In this document: positions 36,490 to 49,698 of the stretch, one piece after another
Position numbering within the stretch: the first letter of the stretch is position 1
How the letters are laid out: every line of letters starts with the position of its first letter
Source: Buxus sempervirens
Lineage: Eukaryota > Streptophyta > Magnoliopsida > Buxales > Buxaceae
Direction of reading: 5' to 3'
DNA: 64,000 bases
Assembly: GCA_947561395.2 (NCBI GenBank)
Contig: OX387184.1
Location: 1,426,001-1,490,000 of the forward strand
Made by a program: the position numbers and the translations under genes
Notes under the pieces: model-generated
Databases searched by the model: none
What the model was told of the DNA's origin: nothing
What the model saw: only the letters and a program-made list of their open reading frames with translations

Positions 36490-39400
36490 ATGGCGTCTAG
36501 GTGTTTCGCTCTTCCCACACAATTCGCAACGTTTACAAGTCTTTGCAACTCTCAGTCCAAATCTTTTTCCCGCCATGATTCGTTGTCATGGAGGCGTATG
36601 ATAGCGCAGGAAGATCTCGTCCCGACCGTCTCCCATGCTTCTTCGCCATCTAATTCTGAAGGTAGGTAGTGCACTTCCATCTTGACATTTACATTACGAG
36701 GGATTTGTCCACCCAAAAATGCGATAGATAATTAGGAACAATCCAAAAAAATCTTCGTGGTGTCCATTTATGAATCCTTTTTTAGGAAATGTTTTGGAAA
36801 AAAGAAAGAAAAGAAAAACCGATTACCTTGTTTCTCCATTTGTAGCTCATTTAACCACGACAATGTCCTCATCGAAGGCTCTTTCGGCATAGGCTACGGT
36901 CTATTCCTATCCGAAGAAGTTTCTGCTTATTAAATCTGTTTTCTCTGTCTTGAACATAATTTTTAGTGTCTAAAGAACGTACTTCGGAACTGTTTTGAAT
37001 TTCGGTTGAATTGTTGATTCTACCAATAGTTGTACTGATCTGTAGTTTAGGAATTACCAAATTTATTTAGGGTATCTTTTAGCTATTTGGATTATTCAAA
37101 CTTTGGAGGTTCTTTTTAATTAACTGACTATGGGCCTGATTCTACCAATAGTTGCACTGATCTGTAGTTTAGGAATTACCAAATTTATTTAGGGTATCTT
37201 TTAGCTATTTGGATTATTCAAAGGTTCCGTTTAATTAACTGACTATGGGCCTATTTTACATTCCCACTTTGTTATCAGGCAGATTTTACATACCCTCACG
37301 AGTGACATGTACTACTCAGGCGCCGATGGCAACCAATCTGGCTCCAGGAACCCCTGTTAGGCAAACAAGTATATTAATTGTTGGGGCTACCGGAACACTT
37401 GGAAGGCAGGTTGTGAGACGGGCATTAGATGAAGGCTATGATGTCAGGTGCCTTGTGAGGCCTCGGCCAGCTCCTGCAGATTTCCTTCGTGATTGGGGTG
37501 CAACTGTTGTAAATGTAAGTCTTGAGGTTCAGATGTTTCTATATTTTTACACTTTCATAATTCTCCACTTCAAGTCCTCATTTCCTTTCCTACTTAAAAA
37601 GTAGTTGTTTGGGAGAAAACTGCATGCGTTCAAATATAACGTTAGGTTTTGTATGCAATTCTTGCGGGCTCACATATTTTAATTTTCTAAGGAATTTACT
37701 GTTGGGTTTTTTCCCCCTTATGTTCTCTCTCTTGGGAGAATTCTCCACAGTGGAGATTTGGATTTGCTTCTTCATAGTTAAGAGGCTCTTAAGTGTATAT
37801 GGTTCCCATTTGTAAAGGGTTTGCCCTTGGGATTAGATTGTCATCCTAGGGGAAAGCATTACAGTTGTAATCCTGTTATATAATTCTTTAGATTGTACGC
37901 TCAAATTCTTGAGAGTATGCTTGTTGTTTAGAGTGTTTGTCTGACTTATATTTGATCTTTGTTATGTTAGAGTCTATTGTGGTTTTACTTTTTTGGGATG
38001 GTTTTGGAGAAATTCTATGTTTATGATCTTAATTTATTGTGGAAGTTTATCATTGTCTTTATCTGTGAATATAGCCTTGTTTTAGATCAACCATATTTAT
38101 CTTGTGTTGTAGTTTTGCTTCTTTTATATGCTAACTTTTTTCCTGGTAGCTTTTGCCCATACTTCACATGAAATATTTGGTACCCTTTTACTGCCTATTT
38201 CTGTGGCTGGCTGGGCTCTGAGTAATTCACAACCTGTGTTGCAATGTGCCCATTTCTGCATTAGTACAGAGTCCCATTGTGCAATATCTTATTTGTGGGG
38301 TGGACTTATCATAACCCATACGGTGTCCCCTTCTTGATATGTATGCTGTCCTACGATTTCTTGATGAATATGAAATCATTAATATTCTGGGGTTGGCAGT
38401 TACTTGATCTAGGTTAAGATCTCTGATCCCAATTTCTAGTCTAGCCTTGACTCTTTTGGCTGACTACAATTTCAATAGGATCTTCGTGCCAGAAATTAGA
38501 AGATATTCCTGATGTCTTAATACATGTATCTTGGTGTTAACACAAATTTCGTGTCCGAAACAAAAGACAAGAAATAATGTAAACAAATTACAATTTGTAT
38601 TTGAAAAAAAGAAAAGAAATGGGTACAATCTTTGTGATTCTCCTATGATTTGATCTCCTTGACGGGTTTTTGATCCAAGGGCTACATGAGCTTGATCTTG
38701 AATAAAAATTCAATATTCAATTCGATGGCTGTAAGGGTTTGATCTCGAACCAAACTTCAATATTCGATTTGGGGGCTGCAAGGCTTGATCTCGAACCAAA
38801 TGTAGTTGTAAATAATCTTCTTTTTTGTGGTTTTGATTTGTTTTCTCTTTCTCGAAGTATGGGTAAGAAAAAGAGAAAACAATATGGATTTGATGTAGAC
38901 TTGAATGAATTTTTTCAAGCCTTTGAATTTCTGCAGAGTTTCTTCAAACTTTAGGTAGAACTTCTATAGCTTGAATTTGCCTTTTTGATTTTTGTAGAGT
39001 TTCCCCAAGCTTTAGGCAAGTCTTCTAGAGCTTGGATTTCTTCTTTTGATTTCTGCAGAGTTTTCTCAAGCTTTAGGCAAGACTTTTAGAGCTTGAAAAT
39101 TGTTCCTTCTTCTCATTGAGGTCATCTATTTATAGGCAAAGGTTATGAGCACTTGCCTTAATATGAGGATCTCTTTTGATTGAGAATTTCCTTATGGGGG
39201 TGCGTCTCATTTGACAACAATTAAAATTTAATTGAGCATAAATCTCTTTGCTTTGATTTTGGCATTTATTTGAATGTTAAATTATTTCTTAATATTCTAT
39301 GCCATTTGTGGGATTGTGACTTTACTTTTTTTTTTGGGATCATCACAACTTTGTACCAAAAGACATTTATTTTGTTTTAGTAACAAATATAACCCATATC

Positions 39401-42400
39401 TTGCTTTGTGGGTCCCATGTGTAGTTAATAGGTTGGATTTGTAAGATGCTTATCTTGACCCATGTTTCATAAACGGGTCGAACCACCAATTTGTTTAACC
39501 CGGGCTTATTTGTTTGGTTAAGCTTTGGCCTTGGATTTGGTCTCATTTACCCAAATCAAATTTTTTTGACTTGATGACACACAAAAATTTTAGTGTCTAC
39601 ACTTGGTTATTTGAACCTCTCTTAGTCATTCAATTTTATCAGGAGTCTGTTCTTGTTGTGGGTTAGGCTGTTTCCAGAGGTGATTAAATTCCATGATTTT
39701 ATATTATTGTCTTAATTTTAGGTAAATGACTCATAATTCGTGCCTTTTTTTTATAAAAATTTATTGTCTTCTTATAGTTTTGTTATTGGTATCTTTCATG
39801 AAAAAATTCATTGTGTCTTTCTTACATGATTTTACACGCAGCCAATGTTGTGTGCAAGGGACCGGTCAATGTTTATCCTCATGTTCTTGCTGGGATGTGA
39901 AACTGACTTGAAATAATCTTTGGGCAGGCAGACTTAAGTAAACCAGAGACAATACCCGCAACACTTGTTGGCATTCATACAGTAATTGACTGTGCTACAG
40001 GACGTCCAGAAGAGCCTATAAAAACGGTAATACTGCATGCAACGGACTTTCAATTTGCTATCATTCTCTAGCTGCTGAACTAGGAGTGATAGTCATTATT
40101 TTTCTTATGGTTCACCCACCCCACTTCCCCTTCCCTTCTTTTCTTCGCTGCCCAAACACACAAACACACCCCCCACCCCACAACTATTATGCATTCATAT
40201 TTTCTATGCAAATTCCTGTATACTCTTATTGAGAGCAAAAAGAGATCATTATGCATATGTCTTTGTCCACTGACTGACTAAAGAGTAGCTGTATGGTTGA
40301 ACCTGTTTTTGATCCATTGTGAGAATGATGGTGTTTGGGATCTTGACCAAGAAAAATAAAATAAATAAGAAACTGAAGATCCTGTTGGTATAATGATCTC
40401 CATTCTAATCTGTTCATGTTTGAAAGTCTCATATATATATTTTGATCTCTTCTATTTGCCACTCAACTTTGACTTAAATGATTTTCAAGGGATGGTACTA
40501 TTAAAATTTGTTCTTTTCATATATAACTATTTTGCTTGCAAATTTTATTGTTTGCTGACAAACTGAAAACAAAAATATCATATTTTGATTTGGGTGTTGG
40601 GTTTTCCTTTTAGATTGGATTTTTAAAGTTTTTTTCTAATGTTAGAAGCAAACAAAGAAAGTGGTTTCGATGGTAGCAACGATTTGAAGAAAATAAAGGA
40701 TGATATTCATGGAATAATAGAACATAAAAGCAGATGCAGTTTATTCAAAAGGGATAAGAAAACACATAGCTGCGATGGGGTTATCCTTAGATGCACATGA
40801 TATAGAACGGTCGTTGTGGCTATCCCGAAATTGCCCACAGGTTCTAGAGATCTATTTATGATGTAGAGTTTGAGCAGTTGACTTGCTTGCTGAAGTTTTC
40901 TGCTTGTGATCCACAACTACTTCAGGTATATAAATGGGAAAGGTGCATACTGTCAATAAACATCTTTTGATCATAGAGTTTATTTATGTTAACATTTTGG
41001 GCTTCCTTTGTGTCAATTAACTTTCATCATTACCATCCATTCCATCCAAAATACTTAGGGCGCTATACTTAAATCATGTTTAAGGATTGTATTCTATATT
41101 TTGCATTCAAATTACGTATAGAGCCTGTGAACAATGCCTATTTTAAACATAAATTGATTTTTATATCTAATTATTAATTTTGGCATATGATTTAAGAATC
41201 CTTCTATCGATTCAAAACTCATGATTGATATTATCATAGTCTTGACTGATTTTCACAATGTATATTGAGACTGTTCAAAATGTTTTGAAACTTTAGTCAT
41301 TGAGTAAATTGGATGCTCATTACTTATGACCTGGCCTTTGCTAATGCAATTGTTCTGTTTAGGTAGATTGGGAAGGAAAAGTTGCTCTCATACAATGTGC
41401 TAAAGCAATGGGAATCCAGAAGTATGTTTTCTATTCTATCCACAACTGTGAAAAACATCCAGAAGTTCCACTAATGGAGATTAAGTATTGCACTGAGAAA
41501 TTTCTTCAGGACTCTGGGTTAACCTACATTGTTATCCGGTTATGTGGTTTCATGCAGGTATTTTGTCAGCTAATCAACAGCATGAACATGCTTTTCATGA
41601 TTTTTTTTTCTTTTTTTTTTTGTGCTCAAAACTGTGTGATTTAACAGTTTATCTATCAGCTTCAGATTGGAACACTTAATTTTTCTGTTTCTTTCCATAA
41701 GAAGACAGTATATTTCTATTTCAGTACTTGTTGAAAATAAACACTGTCAACTTGTCCAGGGTCTAATTGGTCAATATGCGGTGCCTATACTAGAAGAGAA
41801 GTCTGTCTGGGGAACTGATGCACCTACACGAATCGCTTACATGGATACCCAGGTTAAGATTTAATTTCCATCGGTTCTGTATTTGCTTTCCAACAGACAT
41901 GCCATACTAATTTCTCCCTCGGTCCTAAATTTTCTATTTCTTTTCCTCCTAGGATATAGCTAGATTAACATTTATTGCCTTACGAAATGAAAAAGCTAAT
42001 GGGAAGCTTCTCACGTTTGCTGGGCCTCGTGCATGGACAACACAAGAGGTAACAAAGGCCTTTTCTTTTCTTTTCTAATTGGCCATGATTATTTCCGTAA
42101 GTATTTTCTAATTGTTTCTAGCTTTCTTCTTCTCCTGACAAAATTCACACAACATTAAACACATTATGGCCATAATTAGCGGTGATGGCCTCTATTACTT
42201 TTGATTCTATTTCTGTTTGGTAAGTGTATTATTATGTACAATTTCTGTTATATGGTTTAGGATATATGACCTTTGCCTCTTGATGAAATCCAATAATGCA
42301 TTCTGATGTTAAAAGTGGTTTCCCTGTGCTAGGTGATAACGTTGTGTGAGAGGCTTGCAGGGCAAGATGCAAATATAACTACTGTCCCTGTCTCTGTATT

Positions 42401-43726
42401 GAAATTCACTCGTCAGCTTACTCGGTTTTTTGAGTGGACAAATGATGTAGCTGATAGATTGGCATTTTCTGAGGTAATAACCTCTCTTTTAGTGTTAATT
42501 TTGTTGTTGCTATTATGAAAATTAGTATGGTTTTTGTTGCTGTAATTTTTGCCCTTTTTCTCTTTTTCCTAGAAATTGCCTTTGCGCATGCTGTTTCTTT
42601 CTTAAAACTTGCTCAAAACATATGCTAGAATGATCAGGATTTTTTTTCCCTCTCGTTTTTCGTCTATGATTCCACATGGGAATGTCCATACAATAATCTT
42701 CATGCTTATGAGCATTATGAAATTCTTATACTCCTCTTAGACGTGAATTTCATTCAAATGCAAGGACTTGTGTCACCATTTATTTCTGTTGTATGGGATA
42801 TTATCTGTGAAAATAAAGATCATAGAATTTCAGTAGCCTTTCAGCAATGGATGTGATCTTCTATGTATAAGGAACTGTAACCCAGTGCAAGTTGTATTGA
42901 GGCAGAGTCTTGGGAGGGGAAACAGGCAACTGACCTAACTGTTGGCAGTTTTTGTGTTAGTGGCCACACTTTCCATTTTTTATTATTCTCAAAAATGGGA
43001 TAGTATTCTTCTTTTTACCAAGCATATGCGGATCCAATCGTGATCTACTACTTACGACTCCCCATTTTTCTTGCTTTATTCATACCTATTTATTATTGCA
43101 TTACTCTCGTATGATTTCATATTCTATACGCCAATGGCTCAGAGTTGAAACTGCATTTTTAATGCTACCTTGTATAGATAGCCGGATTTCTTACTTATGA
43201 TTGCATTGGATGATGGTGATCCCTTGTTGGGAATATTGATTGGAAAGGCAGCAACCTCTTGTGCTTGCTTATACATTACCAATACGGATGATTATGATCT
43301 TATGGACTTTTCTCATGTTTTCCCTGTAAATTGTGAGATGACTTGAAATAAATAATTGGTTTTGTTTCTCTCTTACGGAAGAGGCTAGCATTAAAGAAAA
43401 ATAAAATCTTTCTATAAGATGTTAAATTGATGGGTATACTTTCTAATTTGTCATTCAATGCTATTATTATGTTTTGAGTTCAAATTGCCTTGCCTACTTT
43501 GATGTTTTTGGAGTTTCATCTGCAGCTAATGCCCTGGTGTCATTTCTAGGTTCTTACAAGTGATACAGTTTTCTCAGTTCCAATGACTGAGACCTATAAT
43601 CTTCTTGGGGTGGATCCAAGTGATATTGTTTCACTAGAGAAATATTTGCAAGATTATTTTACAAACATATTGAAGAAATTGAAAGGCCTCAAAGCGCAAT
43701 CTAAGCAAGCCGATTTCTACATCTGA
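36490..43726 (+). CDS. HCF244: HCF244, atypical short-chain dehydrogenase for psbA translation / PSII assembly
   Basis: Eight exons: 36490-36661, 37279-37514, 39928-40026, 41363-41557, 41760-41852, 41953-42048, 42333-42473 and 43550-43726. They sum to 1209 nt, 402 residues plus TGA. Residues 1 to about 75 are Ser/Arg-rich and look like a transit peptide. The Rossmann nucleotide-binding motif GATGTLG is at residues 93-99, followed by [51 protein letters not shown] and [15 protein letters not shown]. This pattern is the thylakoid protein HCF244, which works with OHP1 and OHP2 in psbA mRNA translation and D1 insertion during photosystem II assembly (established in Arabidopsis). Intron 2 is long (2.4 kb). 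Intron 1 contains a 122-bp duplication. I took the acceptor at 37276-37278 because the next AG would run into a stop. Confidence 0.96.
37016..37251. repeat. 122-bp tandem duplication in HCF244 intron 1
   Basis: GATTCTACCAATAGTTG begins at 37016 and again at 37138. The copies remain nearly identical to GACTATGGGCCT. The second ends just before the exon 2 acceptor (37276-37278). Confidence 0.9.
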
Positions 43727-44642
43727 AAGGAATCGTTTTCTACATCTGAGAGGAGACCCTTTTTTGTAATTTCAGCTTTTTTGTTTGTACATGATCTATG
43801 TATGAACTAGCTGCAAATCATGCAAGTGTAATGGTGGAGGACAAAGCAACAGAGGTACAACACTTTTCTACTATTTTCTCATTTAATGCAACGCCAGAAA
43901 TACAGGAAGGAAATGGTGGTTCAACGTCTTAGGGGAAAATGACAGGAGAAGAATTACGGGAATCAGTCAACTGATTACTACTGCTAATATCATTGTAATT
44001 ATAAGTTGTTTTTGTAGTCGATGTTACAAGGCAGTGAGTGGTATGTAAAGCTATCCACAGCCTACCATGGAGGTAGATCAGTCTTAAGCCTCGTAAACAG
44101 AAAATTTTCTTCCTCAATCTTATCTCACCAAATCACCACCACCCGCCCCGCCTGCCACCCCCTCCACTCTCCCTCTCCTCTATAGTCTATACCGAGGTTT
44201 TAGATACAAGACATATTCTGCTTTATTACCTGTCGATTTTCTGAGTCGTTACCATTTTAAGACCTTCCCTTATGCCCCCTGTGTGAGCGTTTGGGTTCGA
44301 ACTGACCTGATGCTTCTTACAGGTCTTCGTTCTCCATTCGTCATCTTCATAACTGGTTATGCATCACGCACTTGCACTTGCATGCCCCATTTGCTTCTCC
44401 ATCTGCATTGAGCTGACACCAGTCTTATTAAAGTCTTCTCCTTCATATCTGTAAGGATGAACAGGGGTTTATTCTTTCCTTAACATCATGTGAGCATTCA
44501 ATGTTTTCTGCGATCACGTAATTAATGGTACGTTTCTCTGGTTATCGTTTTGTGGCTTGCCAATAAGGAGAATACGTTCACGGAACCCCAGGTTCACATT
44601 GTGGAGGATTTTCCCGCCATAACTTTTGTTGCAACCTAATTT

Positions 44643-45012
44643 GGGAAGATTAATTTTAAGGGATTTTTTTAAAAATAATTAAAATACAGTCATCAATGTT
44701 TTGGCTTTTAACATTTTAGGACGACTTTATCAAAATAATTAAATTTTAGTGGCATTTTACTTCCATAAACCCTATTCTTCCCCTTTACCAATAAATCAGA
44801 ATAACTTGCACGATGATTTGTTAAGCAAAAAAATGACTTGTAAGGATCATTTGATGAAATGGTATAAGGATATTTTTGGAAGAATTCAGATGTTATAGTG
44901 AAATATCACTAAATTTAATTATGTTAATAAAGATTTCCTAAAATTAAAACCCAGAACTTTATTGATCGAATTTAATTAGTTTCAAAAAGTGTCACTAAAA
45001 AGTAATTTTCCC
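44643..45012. mobile_element. MITE, GGGGAAATTGG family, diverged copy
   Basis: GGGAAGATTAATTTTAAGGG at the left is matched loosely in reverse by GTGTCACTAAAAAGTAATTTTC at the right. It is more diverged than the other members. Confidence 0.45.
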
Positions 45013-45395
45013 TACATTCTTTTCCATATTGATTCGGTTGGCATGGATGTGCACTGCCATATGAAATTTCCTTTGCAGTCTGCACACGACAAAAAGTGCT
45101 TTTGTACGATCTTGCGAACACATCCGAAGGAAGAAATGCACCGTTCGGATTGGATGGAGAGTCCAACAAATTAAGCCGGCAAGGCAGTTCAACAACGCTC
45201 TCAAACCCAACCATTCTCATATATTGTGAGAGTTTTTATTCTTATCCTCTAGCCCACGCCAATTGTATTTCACCTGTCTCACACATACCTACTCCAAATC
45301 GGACTTCGACATGCTCTACAAGCTAATTACATATTTTAAAATAAAAATGTTTTCTAATACATTCATTTACAACACATGGTCTACCTAATTTAACG

Positions 45396-45577
45396 GGATT
45401 TAAATCCCCTGCTGGGTGCCCAGCACTGCTGGGCATCCAGCAGCCAATGGGAATCCCCCAGACAGGGCCACATCACCGGCAGCCCTGGCTTGTGTCAGGG
45501 CTGCCGGTGATGTGGCCCTGTCCCATTGGCTGCTGGATGCCCAGCATTGCTGGGCACCCAACAGAGGATTTGAATCC
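45396..45577. mobile_element. 182-bp fold-back element with 8-bp target duplication
   Basis: Flanks ATTTAACG at 45388-45395 and 45578-45585 are identical. The two halves are almost perfect reverse complements (CTGCTGGGTGCCCAGCA left, TGCTGGGCACCCAACAG right; GCCACATCACCGGCAGCC and GGCTGCCGGTGATGTGGC). The whole would form a long GC-rich hairpin. No coding capacity. Confidence 0.85.
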
Positions 45578-46648
45578 ATTTAACGAAGATCTTCTGAGTG
45601 GTCACCGAGAGGATTAAAGATCGGGTCCCACCAAAACTTGGCCTATATTTTTTTGACTTACCAAACCAGACCCACCTAAAGAGAAAGAGAGAGTTTACCT
45701 GCTTAACCAAGAAAGTAGGTGTCATCTGCGTTCATCGAACCGGGGGTGAGAGTGCGAGTCAAGCGAAAGGAAACGTTTCTTTTTTCTTTCTACTTTTTCA
45801 ATTTAGATTCAACGGACAGGAGGAAACATGAAGTCTAGAATTCGCAAATAGGATTCTTTCATCCGTTTTATTGTGTTATATGAAAATTTTTTTTTTTTCA
45901 AAACGTTTACTTTCCGTGCCACCCTAAAACTCTTTGTTAGAGATGGTTACGTTATGGGGTAGTCCTAATGTTAACTGCTACATCACCATCGATGTGATGA
46001 TGTCAATGGTAAAATATTCAAATTGTCATATCTGGTAGGCATTAGGTGTCTAGTCTAGCCATCCGAAACATATCATAGAACCTCGCTATTTCTATTATTG
46101 AATTGAAAGCTGTAAAAGAAAATTATTTCTTTCTAAAAACAACTTTTAAATATTCACTATAATATATTTCAACATAAGAGAATGAGTTCATGTTAGTTGT
46201 AACTTACGTTGGCTACACTGATATACAACAAGAGATATGATGCGAGACCTGCACATCATGTTTGTTGCAGCCGATGTGCGTTGTAGACAATATAGGGAAT
46301 TTGATTTTTTTTTTAAATAAAAATATACTTTAATAAATTTCAAGTCCTTATGTCCCAAACAATAACCGATATCTAATTTTTCAATTATCTACCATTCGTA
46401 TTGCACGTGGCTAGTAGAAAATAGAAACATTCTCCTGATCACATCGGTTTCCTCCCCCAAGCTAAAAGGCTTCATCATTAATAAAAGAAAGTTATTAAAC
46501 CAAACCGACGCCGGGGATCATTGATTGATTGATCGTCCTTAACCTCCGGCCTCCTCCTCCTCGTCTCTCTCTCTCCTAGTTCCGTTACGGGAGTAAGAAG
46601 GACGGGGATCGGAGGCTAATCCAAGAACGGCACAAGGAAAAAGAAGGG

Positions 46649-48804
46649 ATGTTAGGGAACCCTAGAAAAGTCCTGCTGTTTCCGAGATGGGCTTCAGACA
46701 TCGATCGGCGTCTTCTTCTCTTGATCCTCCCCCCAATATTTCTCCTCGTTTTCCTCTCTCTTTCATCCGTCAACACCATCAGTTACAGCGCCTTTTCATC
46801 TTTTACTCCTCTCATGTCCCTCCTCTCCACTCCTTCGCCGCAACCCGCAAACGTCTCCCTCGTCTCATCCGCTTCTCCGGCTCCGTCGCCGATCGTAAGC
46901 CAGAGTTCCAAAGAATCAGGCGAGGATAGGTTGAAGGATGCAAAGCAGAAGAAGAAGGACGCGTTGGATGCGTCGAGGATGGCAATATGTTTGGTGGGCG
47001 GAGCGAGAAGATTCGAACTCACGGGACCATCGATAATCGACAAGGTTCTCAAAGTGTATCCCAAGGCAGATCTTTTCTTGCACAGTCCCTTGGATCGCGG
47101 CTCCTTCAAGTTCTCTCTTCTCAAGGTCGCCCCTAGACTTGCGTCCATTCGAATCTTCGAACCCAAGCTTCTGAACGAAACCGAGTCACAGGTCCGAGTC
47201 CTCACGGCCAGCAACTCGCCCAACGGCATCCAGGTATCCCTCTCTCTCCCGGAGATTCTCTGTTTCTTAATAATTTTCTATACACTGCTTAAATTATCAC
47301 GATTCACGATTGATTAAAACCTCCTGGGCTGGTCGTACTCGTAGCCGTCGCCGTTGATGATCCCGTTATCCACGTTTTTTAGTGGCGGCTTATTTTTGGA
47401 ACGAAAACGACGTAGAACGGCACCCCAAGTTCGCAGCTTTTGCAATTATATTTTATATTCGATTTACGATTGAAAAGTCTAAAACGCCCAAACTTTTATA
47501 AATGTCTTCCTCGTAAGGTCCGCCAAATTAAGCATCTGTGTAAGCTTTCTATCCCGGTTCTTTCGTCCTTCCATCTTTTCTTTGGCAGGTTTGCTCCTTC
47601 CAATTTCGTGGACTCCTACTCCTAGTTATAATCGACCATCCATTTCACAATGTGCAATGTGTCGTGTAACGGGCGAAAAGAAAAGGTCGGACATGAAAAT
47701 TGTACCAACCGTTTCGCTGGGTCCCACAACAAACTACCGCAGTCGCAATCCTGTGTTTTGTTTTGATTTGAAAATATATTTGCCCTTCTTGGTTGACTTG
47801 GCTATTGCATTATAAACTGATGTCATTTTTTATTTTTATTTTATTTTATAATATGTGTTGACTTTTGATTATATCTGGTCGCTGGTTTGACATTTCGCTT
47901 CCCGATATGGTCAATTTACGTGTTGCTTGATGTTTAGGCGAGGATGTTTGCGTGCGTGGAATTAATTAGAAGGTTTAATGAATTTAATGGCTGATGACTT
48001 GATTGCGTGGTGTTGCAGGGCCTGTTACAGTACTTCAACCTGGTGGAAGGATGCCTAACGATGATAAGAACGTATCAGGCTCGAAACAACTTCACGTACG
48101 ACTGGATTGTCCGGACCCGGGTTGACGGATACTGGTCCGACCCTCTAGACCCAGAGAACTTCGTGCGGGGTCAGTACCTGGTCCCACCCGGCTCTAGTTT
48201 CGGCGGACTCAACGACCGCCTCGGCATCGGCGACCTTAACACCTCAACCGTCGCTCTCTCACGCCTATCCCTGATACCTCAACTCGACTCGGCCGGCTTC
48301 AGCCAACTCAACTCGGAGTCCGCATTCAGAGCGCAGCTCACCACCCGGGGTGTCCCTTACTTCACTAGACGAATTCCCTTCTGCATCGTCAGCGACCGGA
48401 AATATTCGTTCCCGCCGATGCAGTTCGGCGTGCCGGTCGCGTCAATGTCCAGCCCGGGGCCTCTGAGTGGGGCCAAGTGCAGGCCATGCAAGCCGGTTTG
48501 TGCCGGGCCCTGCGTGGCCGACGTGGTGGGCACACTGGATAAGGGATGGAGCTGGACCGACTGGGGGAATGGAAGTCTTCAGCTTTGCGACGCGCATGCC
48601 GAGTGGGAGAGCGGGTGGACGAAGATCTTCGATGGGGTTGCGGGGAAGAAGCTCGCTAAGGAGAGGAAACGAGTTTCAAATCTTAAGTTAGAGGACTGTG
48701 TTAATGATTTTGAGGAGATGAAGAGACGGACCGTTAACTGGGAAGCTCCGCCGGCTACGGAGATTTGTAAACTTGGTTTTGAATCGAAGATTCGAAATAG
48801 ATAG
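46649..48804 (+). CDS. DUF7796-type type II membrane protein, glycosyltransferase-like, function unknown
   Basis: Two exons, 46649-47233 and 48019-48804, joined in phase 0 (GIQ/GLLQYF), give 456 residues. A short basic N-terminus is followed by one hydrophobic membrane segment at about residues 21-40, then a Ser/Pro/Ala-rich stem to about 95 and a Lys-rich stretch. The globular part starts around residue 111 with [19 protein letters not shown]. Visible conserved blocks are [27 protein letters not shown] (229-234 core) and a cysteine cluster C349, C352, C356, C360. The layout is that of a Golgi or ER type II protein, and the family is conserved in plants. The glycosyltransferase-like label rests on architecture and the acidic RVDGYW motif; no activity is known to me. 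Exon 2 is GC-rich compared with the surroundings, as is usual for coding DNA here. Confidence 0.88.
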
Positions 48805-49698
48805 AGAATGGTTTCGCTGTATACATGGAAAGAGTTCGAGGCTTTTTTTAGGACTGTACTGTACAGAAGAAAAGAATTGGGATTTTCTCATGGAGTTGTT
48901 TTTTAAAATTTTTTTCCCTCATTTTTTGAAGTTGTTGTTCATAGCCGGCCTAACATCCCTTGACCCTTGGTAGTAGGGAAGGGACGTCAGAAGGTGATTT
49001 CTGTTATTTTAATCTTCGTCGAGAAGACTAGAACATTTTTTAATAATGTGGGGGTAAAAGTGCCCACTGATTGTGTTGGGATTTAACGTGTCATGGCTTA
49101 CAAGGAAGGTAATGTCTGTAAATAAAAAGTTGGCGTGTCGCGTAGTATTCTTCAGGAGACCAAATAACTTTGGTAGTTGTTAAGTTATTCTCCACCAAGC
49201 GACAAAAGATATTACAAGTTATTTTTGACATGGAAAAGGACGCCTTAACCAAATAACTTTGGTAGTTGTTAAAGTTATTCTCCACTGTTAAGGAATATAT
49301 TAAATGTATAAAGTTTACATCAACTGTCAATTTGAGCTTTCAGTAGAAATGGTGTTCTGTATATTTTAATATATTCCTTGCAGCAAAATATATTACAAGT
49401 CATCGTTGCTAGATGTTACAGTTGAAGTTAACGTAATCACTACTCCTCTGAGCTGAGCCAGTTTAACCAGATTTATTGGATGTAGGAACTAATGTAGGTT
49501 AACGCTTTAATCCGATTTGGATTTCAATAAATTACATTTGAGAAAAAAAATACACTTCTTGAACTTCTAATTTCAAGTGAAAAGCTGTGATCGATGCACT
49601 TAATTCCTTTTTTCATAGCGTAATACAATAGGAAAGAAAGAGAAAGGAAATCGTTTGGTTAATTTCAGTCCCTAATTTTAAGGTTTCACTAATTTTTA
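48805..49698. other. 3' flank of the DUF7796 gene
   Basis: No gene seen. CCAAATAACTTTGGTAGTTG is present at 49160 and 49249 (period 89), followed in both by a near-identical GTTATTCTCCAC. Confidence 0.6.

Larger units (their letters stand above)
43727..46648. other. spacer between HCF244 and the DUF7796 gene
   Basis: No gene seen. It holds a MITE copy (44643-45012) and a fold-back element (45396-45577). Short frames at 44972-45326 overlap one another on both strands and show no family resemblance. Confidence 0.5.

Noticed and set aside
46783..47229. 148-aa open frame on the minus strand
   Set aside because: It is antisense to exon 1 of the DUF7796 gene; the plus-strand protein has family motifs and matching splice sites.
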